A program made the translations under genes and the position numbers. DNA of 64,000 nucleotides, from positions 4,600,314 through 4,664,313 of the forward strand of contig NZ_CP036271.1 of NCBI RefSeq assembly GCF_007745175.1, given 5' to 3'. Positions 35,282 through 44,866 of the stretch are shown here, one piece after another. A model generated the notes under the pieces. The model was not told the DNA's origin, made no database searches, and saw only the letters and a program-made list of their open reading frames with translations. Origin of the DNA: Caulifigura coniformis (lineage in GTDB: Bacteria; Planctomycetota; Planctomycetia; Planctomycetales; Planctomycetaceae). Each line of letters starts with the position of its first letter. The first letter of the stretch is position 1.

Positions 35282-36496
35282 TCAGAAGAGGATCCGGTAC
35301 TCGACCCGGAACAGTTCCTCGTAGAACTCTTCGTTGGTGACCGGGATTCCGAATCCGGCGTAGATCGACTGGCTCTGCATCATGGCCGGTCCCCGATCGC
35401 CAAGGCCGACGCGGACGCCAGGCTTCACGTTGACGATGGTGTCGCCGTTGGCGCTTTCAGGGTCCACGCCGCCGGAGCTCGCATCGAACTTCTGACCGCC
35501 GAGGAATGTCCAGCCAACCATTTCGAGCATCGGAATGACCGACACGTCGTCGCTCTCATACAGGATGTAGCCCAGGCCGCCGCCGTAGCTCAGAACGTTG
35601 CTGGCATAGCTGTCGACGCCGATCGGGCAAAACTCGCTGAACTGGCTCTGGAGGAGCCAGTTTTCGGAGAGTCGGCGGTAGTAGAGAATCGCCGGTTCCA
35701 GGCTGACGTGGTTGGTTCCCAGGCCTTCGCGTGAATCGCCGGTCGGAATGTAGGTTTTGAACTGGAACGTCAGGTACTCATCTTCTTCCGCGATGAAGGC
35801 GTACTTGAAGCCGGCCGTCATGTCGGCGAAGCCGTTCGAACTTCCCAGTGCGGGAAGCCCGGGGAGCGATGTGTAATCGACGAATCGAACGGGCAGTTCC
35901 GTGAACAGCGAGAACTTCGGATTGAACGCGTATTCGAAGTACGCGCGGACTTCCTGGTAGTCGACGCTCGTGTTCAGGCCGATCGGGCCCGCCGCGTCGG
36001 GATCTGCGCCAATCTGCCTGAAGCAGCCGCACTTCGCATAGAAGTACTCGCCGCGATCCGGGAACGGGTTGTCGTTCGCGATATCGTACCGCAGGCGAAA
36101 CATCGTGACGGGCGCGGCCGGATCGAGATAACCACCCGCCATCATCGAGGCGGCCACCAGGTTCTCACCGCCGAGGGCCCCCTGCCCTGCGGACAGCGAG
36201 CCGACATTTCCGGGAGAGAAAACGGAGTCGGGAGTCGCCATCGGCTGGGGCATCGAAGCCGCAGGTCCGGGCGTCATCGTGCCGTACGGAGACGTCGCAC
36301 CGGGCGTCTGCAGGCAGTTCGCCGGCGGGCATCCGACCGTGCACGACGCCGGCTGCGCCGCCAGTTTCGAATCGAACAGTTGCTCGTCTTCCGTCAAAGC
36401 GGCGAGCCCAGGCGTCGGAGTCTGTGCGGCGGCGGGCAGCGCGCCGAACGCGATGGCCGCAGCGACGAGACTCGGTTTCCAGAAAGCGCTCTGCAT
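35282..36496 (-). CDS. Outer-membrane barrel-like protein, paralog of upstream neighbour
   Basis: The start ATG 36496 has AAGGA 7 bp upstream, giving 404 residues beginning MQSAFWKPSLVAAAIAFGALPAAA, a signal peptide. An acidic ALTEDEQLFDSKLA motif, a Cys-Pro segment (SCTVGCPPANCLQTPG), a Met/Pro-rich linker, SLSAGQGALGGENLV, and a barrel-like body follow (FRLRYDIANDNPF, YQEVRAYFEYAF, YLTFQFKTYIPTGDS), ending in VEYRILF. The leader, Cys-Pro motif and AGQGA region match the protein at 33792. Both may be outer-membrane proteins whose Cys-rich leader crosses the periplasm. It has no known function. Confidence 0.8.
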   Translation of the reverse strand: MQSAFWKPSLVAAAIAFGALPAAAQTPTPGLAALTEDEQLFDSKLAAQPASCTVGCPPANCLQTPGATSPYGTMTPGPAASMPQPMATPDSVFSPGNVGSLSAGQGALGGENLVAASMMAGGYLDPAAPVTMFRLRYDIANDNPFPDRGEYFYAKCGCFRQIGADPDAAGPIGLNTSVDYQEVRAYFEYAFNPKFSLFTELPVRFVDYTSLPGLPALGSSNGFADMTAGFKYAFIAEEDEYLTFQFKTYIPTGDSREGLGTNHVSLEPAILYYRRLSENWLLQSQFSEFCPIGVDSYASNVLSYGGGLGYILYESDDVSVIPMLEMVGWTFLGGQKFDASSGGVDPESANGDTIVNVKPGVRVGLGDRGPAMMQSQSIYAGFGIPVTNEEFYEELFRVEYRILF

Positions 36497-36617
36497 CGTC
36501 GAATCCTTGACAGGGCCGCTCGCACATCCTGATTCAGTGACTCTTGAATTCCGCTTGCAGATCCTTAACGCCCGAACAGACACACTCGACTTTCAGCCAC
36601 CCGAAAGCTGCCACGCT

Positions 36618-38003
36618 TCACCGCGACACGACGGACTGCCCTGTCGTGACACGATCGCGGAGCACGAACTTCTGCGGAGCCGCCTTGAACTTGTCCCAGT
36701 TCTCTTTGGCTGCGAAGAGGTAGAACTGCCCCTGGTATTCACGAAGGAACTGGCCATCGACCATTTCCCGCTTCGTCTGCCAGACCACCGGGTCGTACCC
36801 GCGGTAAGCGAGGCCGAACCGCTCCGGCTCGGCGTCGAAGGCCGCCTTCTTCTCCTTGGAGGAGAAGTAGTAGGTGCGTCCGTCGAACGTCGACGAAAAT
36901 TCCGGTTTCGCCGCGACGAACTTCCGGTCACGGAGTTCCATCACGCAGTAGCCTTTGAGCCCCGGAATGGCCGGACGCAACGGCGTGCCGGACATTGAAG
37001 ACTTGGTCGCCATCGTCTGGGTCACCGGGCCTTCCGCCGATCCTTCAGGGGGCGGAGTGAGTTTCGGCACGGATTCTTCGAGCTGCGGCGGCTTCACTTC
37101 CTTGTCGTCCGGCGCCGGCGTTTCGCCAGGCGTCTTTTCCGGCTCGTCAGCAGGCGCGACCGGAGGCTCCGGCGAATGCATTGTCCACCCGGGAACCGTG
37201 CAGCACAGGCAGAGGCCTTCTTTGGCCGCCTCGCGGACGCGTTCGGAAGGCTCGACGAAGCAGCACGCGCCGTCTTTTTCGTAGGCGACTTTCGCCAGGG
37301 CGTTCAGCACCTTGGCGTTGCAGCACCCGCGGCAACAGTCGTAACGCTTCTCCTGCACTTCGTTCTTGCGCTTCGCGTCGCGGGCCTCGGCCTTGGCCGG
37401 ACCTTTGGCGTCCTTGATCAACGCCCGCTGATGTTCCTTTGAGTGCTTTTCCGAGGCCGCCGCGATCTCCTTCTTGTTCTCGCAGGATTCGCACTCGCAC
37501 TCGGTGTCGAGATTGGCACAGCCGCGGGTCAGCATCATCCGCAGGGCCATGACCGCTTCGTAGCGGACCTCCTCCTGCGGGTCCTCGTTCATCACCGCGA
37601 TCAGCATCTCCTGGGCCTGCGGGTAGGTCGCGCAGTCAACCGTTCCCAGATAGGCTGCGGCGGCGACGCGATTCGGCGCATCGAGCTGCACCGCGCGAAT
37701 GCCGGCCGCCATTCCCTTGAGCGAGTCGGTCGGCGCCCCGGCAAACGGCGGGCGCTGGAGCGGGTCGGTCCGGTTGAGCTTTTTCGCCAGTGCAACCGGG
37801 CGGGCGAGCAGCCAGTCGCAGAAGGTCGGCTTGATGTCCGGGCTGGCGAACTCCGGCGTCTGCGGAATCGGCGCCCCTTTGGGCGCCGGCGGTGCCGCAG
37901 GCGGTTTGGGTGCGGCCGCATCCTGCCCGAAGGAGGCGGTCGTCAGCGTGAGTGCAGTCGCAAAAGCGCCGCAGGTCCATCTGCGATAACGGGTGGCCAT
38001 CAT
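36618..38003 (-). CDS. Secreted HEAT-like, Cys-rich protein with tandem YHS-like modules
   Basis: The 461-residue protein has a signal peptide (ending SFGQ), a Pro/Ala-rich stretch, and alpha-helical HEAT-like repeats (about 80-190, QEEVRYEAVMALRMML). A Cys cluster follows, with CECESC near 168-175 then DCCRGCC, ACCF and CLCC further along, then a Pro/Glu-rich linker. Two C-terminal YHS-like modules read GLKGYCVMELRDRKFV...YYFSSKEKKAAFDAEPERF and YRGYDPVVWQTKREMVDG...FYLFAAKENWDKFKAAPQKF. YHS domains are found in metal-transport and secreted planctomycete proteins. The Cys cluster suggests metal or disulfide chemistry. The gene shares orientation with the two barrel-like proteins and tssKL, so a T6SS-linked envelope role is plausible but unproven. 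Confidence 0.82.
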   Translation of the reverse strand: MMATRYRRWTCGAFATALTLTTASFGQDAAAPKPPAAPPAPKGAPIPQTPEFASPDIKPTFCDWLLARPVALAKKLNRTDPLQRPPFAGAPTDSLKGMAAGIRAVQLDAPNRVAAAAYLGTVDCATYPQAQEMLIAVMNEDPQEEVRYEAVMALRMMLTRGCANLDTECECESCENKKEIAAASEKHSKEHQRALIKDAKGPAKAEARDAKRKNEVQEKRYDCCRGCCNAKVLNALAKVAYEKDGACCFVEPSERVREAAKEGLCLCCTVPGWTMHSPEPPVAPADEPEKTPGETPAPDDKEVKPPQLEESVPKLTPPPEGSAEGPVTQTMATKSSMSGTPLRPAIPGLKGYCVMELRDRKFVAAKPEFSSTFDGRTYYFSSKEKKAAFDAEPERFGLAYRGYDPVVWQTKREMVDGQFLREYQGQFYLFAAKENWDKFKAAPQKFVLRDRVTTGQSVVSR

Positions 38004-38334
38004 GGTCTCTACCCAACGCGCGGAATGAGGACAGTGTCACTTCGCGTATCGGGAAGAAAACTTCAGAATCGTCAAAGGTTTTCAGACGGGTGTTACAGCT
38101 TGCTCAGCCTGCGGCCCTGCGACTCAGTTGTGCAGATTAGGTCGACCCGTTTCCGGCGGAAGCTGCCGGCCAATTCCGCGAATCGCCGGGTCCCCCGCTC
38201 CGCAGCTCCGCCCCAGATGGAGACCACGCCTCCCCCTGTTCGTTGAATTCCGGCCTCCGCATCAATATGACTCACGTCGACTCGCTCACTTGTTGGCAAC
38301 TTGGGCGAGGGGCAGAACTCATCGGAGGCGGCAC
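38004..38334. other. Divergent promoter region of the T6SS island
   Basis: A 331-bp gap separates the minus-strand YHS gene and the plus-strand clpV. A GGAGG at 38324-38328 serves the GTG start of clpV at 38335. The open frame continuing upstream of the GTG has no family resemblance. I see no further operator or RNA element. Confidence 0.55.
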
Positions 38335-41019
38335 GTGGATGTCAGCTTGCGGTCGCTCGTTGGGAAACTCAATGAGCCTTGTCGGCGATCACTCGAGAGT
38401 GCTGCAGGGCTCTGTCTTTCAAGGACAAATTACACCGTTGAAGTCGAGCACTGGCTGCAGAAACTGCTGGAACTGCCGGATACCGACGTCGCCGCCATCT
38501 TCAAACATTATGAAGTCGACCACAGCCGGCTTCAGGCCGCACTGACCAAGGCGATCGACGGATTCAAGACCGGCAATGCCCGACCGCCTGCTCTCTCTCC
38601 GCTGCTGGTCGACCTCGTTCGAGATGCGTGGGTGTTCGCTTCGATCGAGTACAACGAGACCGCTGTCCGCAGCGGACATCTGCTGCTCGCGGCGCTCACG
38701 AACACCAAGGTCAGCCAGCTCTTCCTCGGGAGCGTCAAGGACCTCGGGAAGCTCACGCCGGATGGCTTGTCCCGCGAACTGAAAGATGTCACCGCCGGCA
38801 CGTCCGAAGATGTCGCCTCCGTGCAGGCGACGCAGTCGGCCACGTCGACGGGTGCCGCTCCAGCGGCCGGCAATCCCAAGACGCCGGCCCTCAACCAGTT
38901 CACCGTCGACCTGACGGAACGGGCCCGCAGCGGCGCGCTCGACAGCGTCTCCGGACGCGATTTCGAGATTCGGCAGCTCATCGACATCCTGATGCGCCGC
39001 CGGCAGAACAACCCCATTCTGACCGGCGAGGCCGGCGTAGGAAAAACGGCTGTCGTCGAAGGCTTCGCCCAGCGCATCGCTGCCGGCGATGTTCCGCCCC
39101 CGCTCCGCGGCGTGGCCGTCCGTTCGCTCGACCTCGGATTGCTACAGGCAGGCGCGGGCGTGAAAGGCGAATTCGAGAACCGGCTCAAATCGGTGATCCA
39201 GGAAGTCAAAGCCTCGCCCCAGCCGATCATCCTCTTCATCGACGAAGCCCATACGCTGATCGGAGCGGGAGGACAGGCAGGCCAGAATGATGCGGCCAAC
39301 CTCCTCAAGCCGGCCCTGGCCCGTGGCGAGCTCCGCACGATCTGCGCGACGACCTGGTCGGAGTACAAGCAGTATTTCGAAAAGGACGCCGCCCTGACCC
39401 GACGGTTCCAGGTGGTGAAAGTCGAAGAGCCGGCCGAACGACAGGCCGAGATCATGCTGCAGGGCCTCGTGAAGATGCTCGAAAAGCATCACGGGCTCCG
39501 CATCCTCGATGAAGCGGTCGCCGCGGCCGTTAAGCTGTCGATGCGGTATATCACGGGGCGTCAGTTGCCGGACAAGGCGGTCAGTCTGCTCGACACGGCC
39601 GCCGCCCGCGTCGCCGTCGGACAATCGGCCACGCCGGCCGCCGTTGAAGACCTCGCCCGGCAGATCGAACAGGATGCGATGCGGCTCGAGATCCTCGAGC
39701 GGGAAGCCGCCGCAGGCGCCGACCACGCTGTCCGCATGGAAGAACTCAAGGCCGGCCGCGAGAAGGCGATCGAAGAACTCAAGCAGATGGAATCGCGATG
39801 GACGGCCGAGCGCGATCTCGTCACGAAGATCTGCGAACTGCGCGACCGCCTCGCCGGAACCCCCATCCAGAAGAAGGGCGGATCCGACGAGAAGGCGCCG
39901 CCCCCCACCCAGTTGGCGGAGTCGGAGAAACAGCAGTTGCGGGAAGAACTGACGACGCTGCAGGCCGAACTGAAAGGACTGCAGGGGGAGGCCCCTCTGG
40001 TCCAGCCCTGCGTGAACTTCGCCGCGATCGCGGAAGTCGTCTCAGCCTGGACCGGCATTCCAGTCGGCAAGATGCTGACGGATGAAATCCGGCTCGTCTC
40101 ATCGCTCCATGAACGGATGACCGAACGGGTCATCGGCCAGAACCACGCGCTGACCGCCATCAGCCGCCGCATCCAGACGGCCCGCGCCAACCTGACCGAC
40201 CCCAAACGGCCCATCGGCGTGTTCCTGCTCGTTGGCCCCAGCGGTGTCGGGAAAACCGAGACGGCGATGACGCTCGCCGAAATGCTCTACGGCGGTGAAC
40301 GGAACATGGTCATCATCAACATGACCGAGTTCCAGCAGGGGCATACGACCTCAACCCTCATCGGCTCGGCCCCGGGGCTCGTCGGCTATGGCAAGGGGGG
40401 CAAACTGACGGAAGCCGTCCGCCGGCGGCCGTACTGCGTCGTCCTCCTCGACGAAATCGAAAAGGCGCACGACGACGTTCTCGAGCTGTTCTACCAGGTC
40501 TTCGACAAGGGGGTGCTCGAAGACGCGGAAGGCCGCGAGATCGATTTCAAGAACACGATCATCCTGTGCACCTCCAATGTCGGGTCCGAGTTGATCCAGT
40601 CGCTGTGCGCCGATCCCGACACCAAGCCCGATTCCGACAAGCTCGGCGAACTGCTCCGCCCGAAACTGCTGGAACGCTTCAAGCCCGCCTTCCTCGGACG
40701 CATGACCGTCGTCCCCTATTTCTCGCTGGGAGACGAGGTGCTCAAGAGCATCATCCGCCTGCAGCTCGGCCGCATCGGCGAGCGGCTCAAGGAAAACCAC
40801 CGGGCGCAGCTGACGTTCCCGGACGCCGTCGTCGACCACATCGCCAGCCGGTGCAAGGAAACCGAAACCGGCGCCCGGAACGTCGATCACATCCTCACCG
40901 GCTCGGTGCTCCCCGACATCTCGCGTGAACTCCTCTCGCGTATGGCCGACGAGCGGTCGGTCGCCCGCGTGACCATCGATTTGGCCGAAAACAGCGGCTT
41001 CCGCTACGAGTTCGAGTAG
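38335..41019 (+). CDS. clpV: T6SS ATPase ClpV (TssH)
   Basis: The start is GTG 38335, because GGAGG is 6 bp upstream and the sequence after it (SLRSLVGKLNEPCRRSLESAAG) aligns with the ClpV N-domain; upstream codons do not. The 894-residue ATPase has Walker A motifs GEAGVGKT (231-238) and GPSGVGKT (634-641), Walker B IILFIDEAH and VVLLDEIE, and a middle coiled region between. ClpV disassembles contracted TssBC sheaths. It leads the plus-strand run and is 133 bp before vgrG. The N-domain CLSRTNYTVEVEHWLQKLLE is the ClpV-specific sheath-binding region, which separates it from ClpB. Confidence 0.95.
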   Translation: MDVSLRSLVGKLNEPCRRSLESAAGLCLSRTNYTVEVEHWLQKLLELPDTDVAAIFKHYEVDHSRLQAALTKAIDGFKTGNARPPALSPLLVDLVRDAWVFASIEYNETAVRSGHLLLAALTNTKVSQLFLGSVKDLGKLTPDGLSRELKDVTAGTSEDVASVQATQSATSTGAAPAAGNPKTPALNQFTVDLTERARSGALDSVSGRDFEIRQLIDILMRRRQNNPILTGEAGVGKTAVVEGFAQRIAAGDVPPPLRGVAVRSLDLGLLQAGAGVKGEFENRLKSVIQEVKASPQPIILFIDEAHTLIGAGGQAGQNDAANLLKPALARGELRTICATTWSEYKQYFEKDAALTRRFQVVKVEEPAERQAEIMLQGLVKMLEKHHGLRILDEAVAAAVKLSMRYITGRQLPDKAVSLLDTAAARVAVGQSATPAAVEDLARQIEQDAMRLEILEREAAAGADHAVRMEELKAGREKAIEELKQMESRWTAERDLVTKICELRDRLAGTPIQKKGGSDEKAPPPTQLAESEKQQLREELTTLQAELKGLQGEAPLVQPCVNFAAIAEVVSAWTGIPVGKMLTDEIRLVSSLHERMTERVIGQNHALTAISRRIQTARANLTDPKRPIGVFLLVGPSGVGKTETAMTLAEMLYGGERNMVIINMTEFQQGHTTSTLIGSAPGLVGYGKGGKLTEAVRRRPYCVVLLDEIEKAHDDVLELFYQVFDKGVLEDAEGREIDFKNTIILCTSNVGSELIQSLCADPDTKPDSDKLGELLRPKLLERFKPAFLGRMTVVPYFSLGDEVLKSIIRLQLGRIGERLKENHRAQLTFPDAVVDHIASRCKETETGARNVDHILTGSVLPDISRELLSRMADERSVARVTIDLAENSGFRYEFE

Positions 41020-41152
41020 CGGGCCAACTTTGTACGCAACTTCTCAGGGGAGCGGCCGACAATCCGGAGTGAAGCTCGCATCGACGATGACCACGCGATC
41101 CTCCCTCACGTTGTTTCGCGGCTTCGCGGTCCGAACACGTTGAAGTGCGAAC

Positions 41153-43408
41153 ATGCCCTCCGAATACACCGACAAGGCCCGTCTGCTGCTGTTCAAGGCC
41201 GACGGCAAGTCCGACCTGCTGCTGCCGACCAGCTTCACGGCCAGTGAGCAGATGTCCGGACTGTTCAACGTCCACGTCGACCTGCTCGTCACCGTCGACA
41301 AGGCCAGCCAGGTGAAAGCCGACCAGCTGCTCGGCAAGCGCATGTCGCTGCGGGTTTCGCTGGGAGACGACTACACCAAGGGCCCCTACCGCTATTTCGA
41401 CGGAGTCTGCAACCGGTTCGCGGCCGTTGGCAAAGATCACCGCTTCCACTATTTCGAAGCCGACCTCGTTCCCTGGCTGTGGCTGCTCGAGAAGAAGGCC
41501 GACCTGCGTGTCTTCCAGGACAAGAACGTCCCCGACATCGTCGAGACGATTCTCAAGGAACTCCAGGGGGATTTCAGCGAGTTCAAGTTCGAGATTCGTG
41601 CCCAGCGGGGCAACTACAAGAAAATCGACTACTGCACGCAGTTCAAGGAATCGCACCTCTCCTTCATTTCGAGGCTGCTCGAAGAGGACGGCCTGTACTA
41701 CTACTTCGAACACACCGACTCGGGCCACAAGCTGATCATCGACGACTCGCTCACGGCGGGCAATGACGTCCCCAACCAGGCGCAGGTCGCGCTCAGGGTC
41801 GAATCCGGTCCGGACGAATCGGGCAAGGACGCGGTCATGGAGTGGCGGGAAGAACGGGTCATCCATTCCGGAAAGTTCGCCGCCCGCGATTACCACCCGC
41901 AGCTCGCCCAGAACAAGATCGACTACTCCGGCGTCGCGCCCAAAACGGTGCTCGCCAAGAACGACAAGCTCGAAGTCTTTGAATGGCCCAGCGGCGGCGC
42001 CCTGCGCTATAACCTCCCTGACCAGCGGCTCGATGAAGTCAATTCACAGGGCTCGAAGCTGGTCGACCTCCGCGCCCAGGAATCGGAGGCATCGCATCAC
42101 ACCTTCTCCGGCGAGAGCCACTGCCGCGGCTTCGTGTCGGGCTACCGGTTCAGCCTCAAGCACGATTCCGGCAAGAAATACCTGCTGACCAGCATCCAGC
42201 ACTCCGCCATCCAGGATGCCAGCTACATCACGGGCGAGGCCAGCCTCACCCCCTATCGCAACACCTTCACCGCGATTCCCGCGGACGTCCAGTACCGTCC
42301 CGAACGGAAAACGCCCAAGCCACTCGTCGAGGGGGTGCAGTCGGCCAGGGTCGTCGGCAAGCAGGGGGACGAGATCTACGTCGATAAATATGGCCGCGTC
42401 CGCGTCCAGTTCTTCTGGGACCGGAAAGGAAACAACGACGAAAAGAGCGCCTGCTGGGTCCGCGTCGCGCAGATCGCCGCCGGCAAGCGGTGGGGCGCCT
42501 CGTTCTGGCCCCGGATCGGCCAGGAAGTGATGGTCGCGTTTGTGGAAGGCGATCCCGATCAGCCTGTGATCGTGGGGACCGTCTACAACAACCAGCAGAT
42601 GCCCCCCTACCTGGGGGACGGACCGGACGACAAGCACAAGGTCGATCCCAACATCAGCGGCATCAAGACGAACTCCACCAAGGGGGGCGACGGCTACAAC
42701 GAGCTGCGTTTCGACGACACCAAGGACAAGGAGCAGGTCTTCATCCATGCCGAGAAAGACATGGATGTCCGGGTGAAGAGCACGCAGCGGACCCAGGTGG
42801 TCGGCGACCGTTACCTGATTGTTGGCGATGAAGGCAACAGCGAGGACGTTGGCTATTGCGAACAGCTGGTGCACAAGGAATGGCGGCTGAAGACCAAACA
42901 GCACAAGGTCGAGAAGGTCGAAGGCAACCAGTACCTCACAGTTGGAGTGGGAGAAGCGTCCGACGGAGGCAATCTGCATCAGTACGTCGAGAAGGATCAC
43001 ATGGAGCAGGTGGGAGGAAACCACCACACCAAAGTCGACGGCGACCGCTCGGAAAAGGTCGACGGTCACCTGTCCATGACGGCTGGCCGAATGGATACGA
43101 AAATCGAGCAATCGGCCGCGATGGAGGCCGGCCAGGTCCTGCACCTGAAGGGAATGACCGTCGTCATCGAGGCCGACATGCAGCTGTCGCTCAAGGTCGG
43201 CGGCAACTTCGTCGACATCTCGGTCGCCGGCGTCGCCATCAACGGCATGCCGATGACGTTGATCAACAGCGGCGGCGCGGCCGGGGCCGGCCCCGGCGTT
43301 CAGCCGGACAGTCCCCAGGAACCGATCAAGGCCGGCCAAAACAAACCTGACGACAGCGATTTCAAGAAAGCCGACGATTCCAAAACTGGCAGCAAGTCCT
43401 GCGATTGA
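41153..43408 (+). CDS. vgrG: T6SS spike protein VgrG (TssI)
   Basis: The 751-residue protein has a gp27-like N-terminal part (about 1-380, opening KARLLLFKADGKSDLLLPTSFTASE, with SHLSFISRLLEEDGLYYYFEH), an OB-fold (about 385-480, DKYGRVRVQFFWDRKG, CWVRVAQ and FWPRIGQEVMVAF), and a gp5-like beta-helix needle built of short repeats (VGGNHHTKVDGDRSEKVDGHL). It ends with a Pro/Asp/Lys-rich tail (about 720-751) and no effector domain. This is a structural spike protein whose trimer is tipped by the PAAR protein two genes downstream. No immunity-type gene lies beside it. Confidence 0.95.
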   Translation: MPSEYTDKARLLLFKADGKSDLLLPTSFTASEQMSGLFNVHVDLLVTVDKASQVKADQLLGKRMSLRVSLGDDYTKGPYRYFDGVCNRFAAVGKDHRFHYFEADLVPWLWLLEKKADLRVFQDKNVPDIVETILKELQGDFSEFKFEIRAQRGNYKKIDYCTQFKESHLSFISRLLEEDGLYYYFEHTDSGHKLIIDDSLTAGNDVPNQAQVALRVESGPDESGKDAVMEWREERVIHSGKFAARDYHPQLAQNKIDYSGVAPKTVLAKNDKLEVFEWPSGGALRYNLPDQRLDEVNSQGSKLVDLRAQESEASHHTFSGESHCRGFVSGYRFSLKHDSGKKYLLTSIQHSAIQDASYITGEASLTPYRNTFTAIPADVQYRPERKTPKPLVEGVQSARVVGKQGDEIYVDKYGRVRVQFFWDRKGNNDEKSACWVRVAQIAAGKRWGASFWPRIGQEVMVAFVEGDPDQPVIVGTVYNNQQMPPYLGDGPDDKHKVDPNISGIKTNSTKGGDGYNELRFDDTKDKEQVFIHAEKDMDVRVKSTQRTQVVGDRYLIVGDEGNSEDVGYCEQLVHKEWRLKTKQHKVEKVEGNQYLTVGVGEASDGGNLHQYVEKDHMEQVGGNHHTKVDGDRSEKVDGHLSMTAGRMDTKIEQSAAMEAGQVLHLKGMTVVIEADMQLSLKVGGNFVDISVAGVAINGMPMTLINSGGAAGAGPGVQPDSPQEPIKAGQNKPDDSDFKKADDSKTGSKSCD

Positions 43409-43452
43409 TCGATCGTCGATTCCGTCGCCCGATCCACGTCCGAACCCGTGAA

Positions 43453-44421
43453 ATGTCCCAGTACCTGATCCTCGATGCCATTCGCGGCCCGCTTGAGGGG
43501 CAGTCATTCTCCATTCCCCTGGGGAGTTCACTGACCATCGGACGGTTGCCTGAGTGCGGCATCCCGATCACCCAGGATCCGACGGTTTCGCGGCAGCAAT
43601 GCCGGATCGAGTTTCCGGGCCCCGACGCGCAGCTCGTTCATCTCAGTGTGACGAGCGACACCCTGGTGAACCGCTCCCCCGCCACGCGCACCGAGCTGCG
43701 CGGCGGCGACACGATCGAACTCGGCACGGGTAACCTGTTCAAGGTCCGGATGGACGACTCCGCCGCGCCACCATCGCCCAGGCCAGCCGCCAGTCCCATG
43801 AAACCGGCGGGAGGCGGCCACTACACGATGACGGCCGCCAGTTGCGGGTGGTCCCTGTACCAGTTTCCAGGCGGAATTCAGACGCCGCAGCAGCTGCTCG
43901 ACCTGCTCGGAAAATCAGCGACGGTCCGCGCGATCGTCGATTTCCGGAAGACTGGCGTCCAGCCAACGGAAATCGATCCCGCCTGGGCGCCCCTCTTCTC
44001 ATGGCTTTCCGTTGACCAGCAGCTGCAGTTCTCGCCAATGATCGTCAAGTCGTCAGGAGTCTCCGCAGAGCTTTTGCAGTCGGCGTGGGGAAAAGACGCG
44101 CTGGTGAGCGTCGGTTCGACGCTCGACGACGCAGAGTTCATGGAACACTGGCAGGCGATCAGCGGCGTTGAAAACGGTCAGCCGGGAAAGGCCCTGAGCA
44201 TCTTTCACTGGCCGTCCCTGCTTCGGCTGGTTTTGACCTGCCAGCAGCCCGATCGCATGAATCCGGTGCTGTCGAAGCTGAGCTGGATTGCCGTCGAAGA
44301 TTCCGAGGCGCCCGCGCAGCTCAGCCTGTTCGCGCCTTCCACATTTTCCGACGAGCTGGGAAAGCGGGGCTTCAGCCCCAGTTCCACGTCCGCCACCGTT
44401 GTCTCCCCTGGCAAGGACTGA
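43453..44421 (+). CDS. FHA-domain protein with unknown C-terminal domain
   Basis: From ATG 43453 a 322-residue protein starts with an FHA domain: LILDAIRGPLEGQSFSI, TIGRLPECGIPI, then DPTVSRQQCRIEF, which contains the phosphothreonine-binding R and S residues. After a Pro/Ala linker, the C-terminal half (about 130-320, ASCGWSLYQFPG, LDLLGKSATVRAIVDF, LSIFHWPSLLRLVL) resembles DUF4123-type VgrG adaptors in its helical pattern, but this is uncertain. FHA proteins regulate several T6SSs through the threonine phosphorylation pathway, and a kinase lies downstream at 56803. The gene sits between vgrG and the PAAR gene, where adaptors are usual. Confidence 0.78.
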   Translation: MSQYLILDAIRGPLEGQSFSIPLGSSLTIGRLPECGIPITQDPTVSRQQCRIEFPGPDAQLVHLSVTSDTLVNRSPATRTELRGGDTIELGTGNLFKVRMDDSAAPPSPRPAASPMKPAGGGHYTMTAASCGWSLYQFPGGIQTPQQLLDLLGKSATVRAIVDFRKTGVQPTEIDPAWAPLFSWLSVDQQLQFSPMIVKSSGVSAELLQSAWGKDALVSVGSTLDDAEFMEHWQAISGVENGQPGKALSIFHWPSLLRLVLTCQQPDRMNPVLSKLSWIAVEDSEAPAQLSLFAPSTFSDELGKRGFSPSSTSATVVSPGKD

Positions 44422-44435
44422 ATCGAGGGCGCACC

Positions 44436-44729
44436 ATGCCTCCCGCAGCACGCATTTCCGACATGCACGTCTGCCCCATGCAGACGCCGGCTGTCGTACC
44501 CATACCGCACGTCGGTGGTCCGGTGTGCGCCGCATGTCCGAACGTGATGATCGAATTCCTGCCTGCCACACGCGTGGGGGACATGGCGATCTGCGTCGGA
44601 CCGCCGGATGTCATCGCGATGGGATCATTCACCGTCATGATCGGCGGACAGCCGGCCGCGCGGATTGGCGACATGACGGCGCATGGTGGGTCGATCGTCA
44701 TGTGCAGCCCGACGGTCATGATCGGCTGA
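44436..44729 (+). CDS. PAAR-domain T6SS spike tip
   Basis: The 97-residue protein has two PAAR repeats: PAARISDMHVCP at the start and PAARIGDMTAHGG near residue 73, each followed by a VMIG-type strand. There is no extension, so it is a plain tip that caps the VgrG trimer and carries no fused effector. It begins 15 bp after the FHA gene. Confidence 0.95.
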   Translation: MPPAARISDMHVCPMQTPAVVPIPHVGGPVCAACPNVMIEFLPATRVGDMAICVGPPDVIAMGSFTVMIGGQPAARIGDMTAHGGSIVMCSPTVMIG

Positions 44730-44866
44730 CGCAATCCACAGGAAGGGCTGAATTCCAGAATGCAGGGCTGGCAGGAACATCGGCGGAAAGACACACTCGC
44801 ACGCAGGCGGATCGCCCGCAGCGATGCGCGGCCGCGATCCGCACACATCGCCGGAAGCATTCGTTC

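Noticed and set aside
42044-43531. Long open frame antisense to vgrG
   Set aside because: Antisense shadow of a GC-rich gene; the plus strand has clear VgrG motifs throughout.
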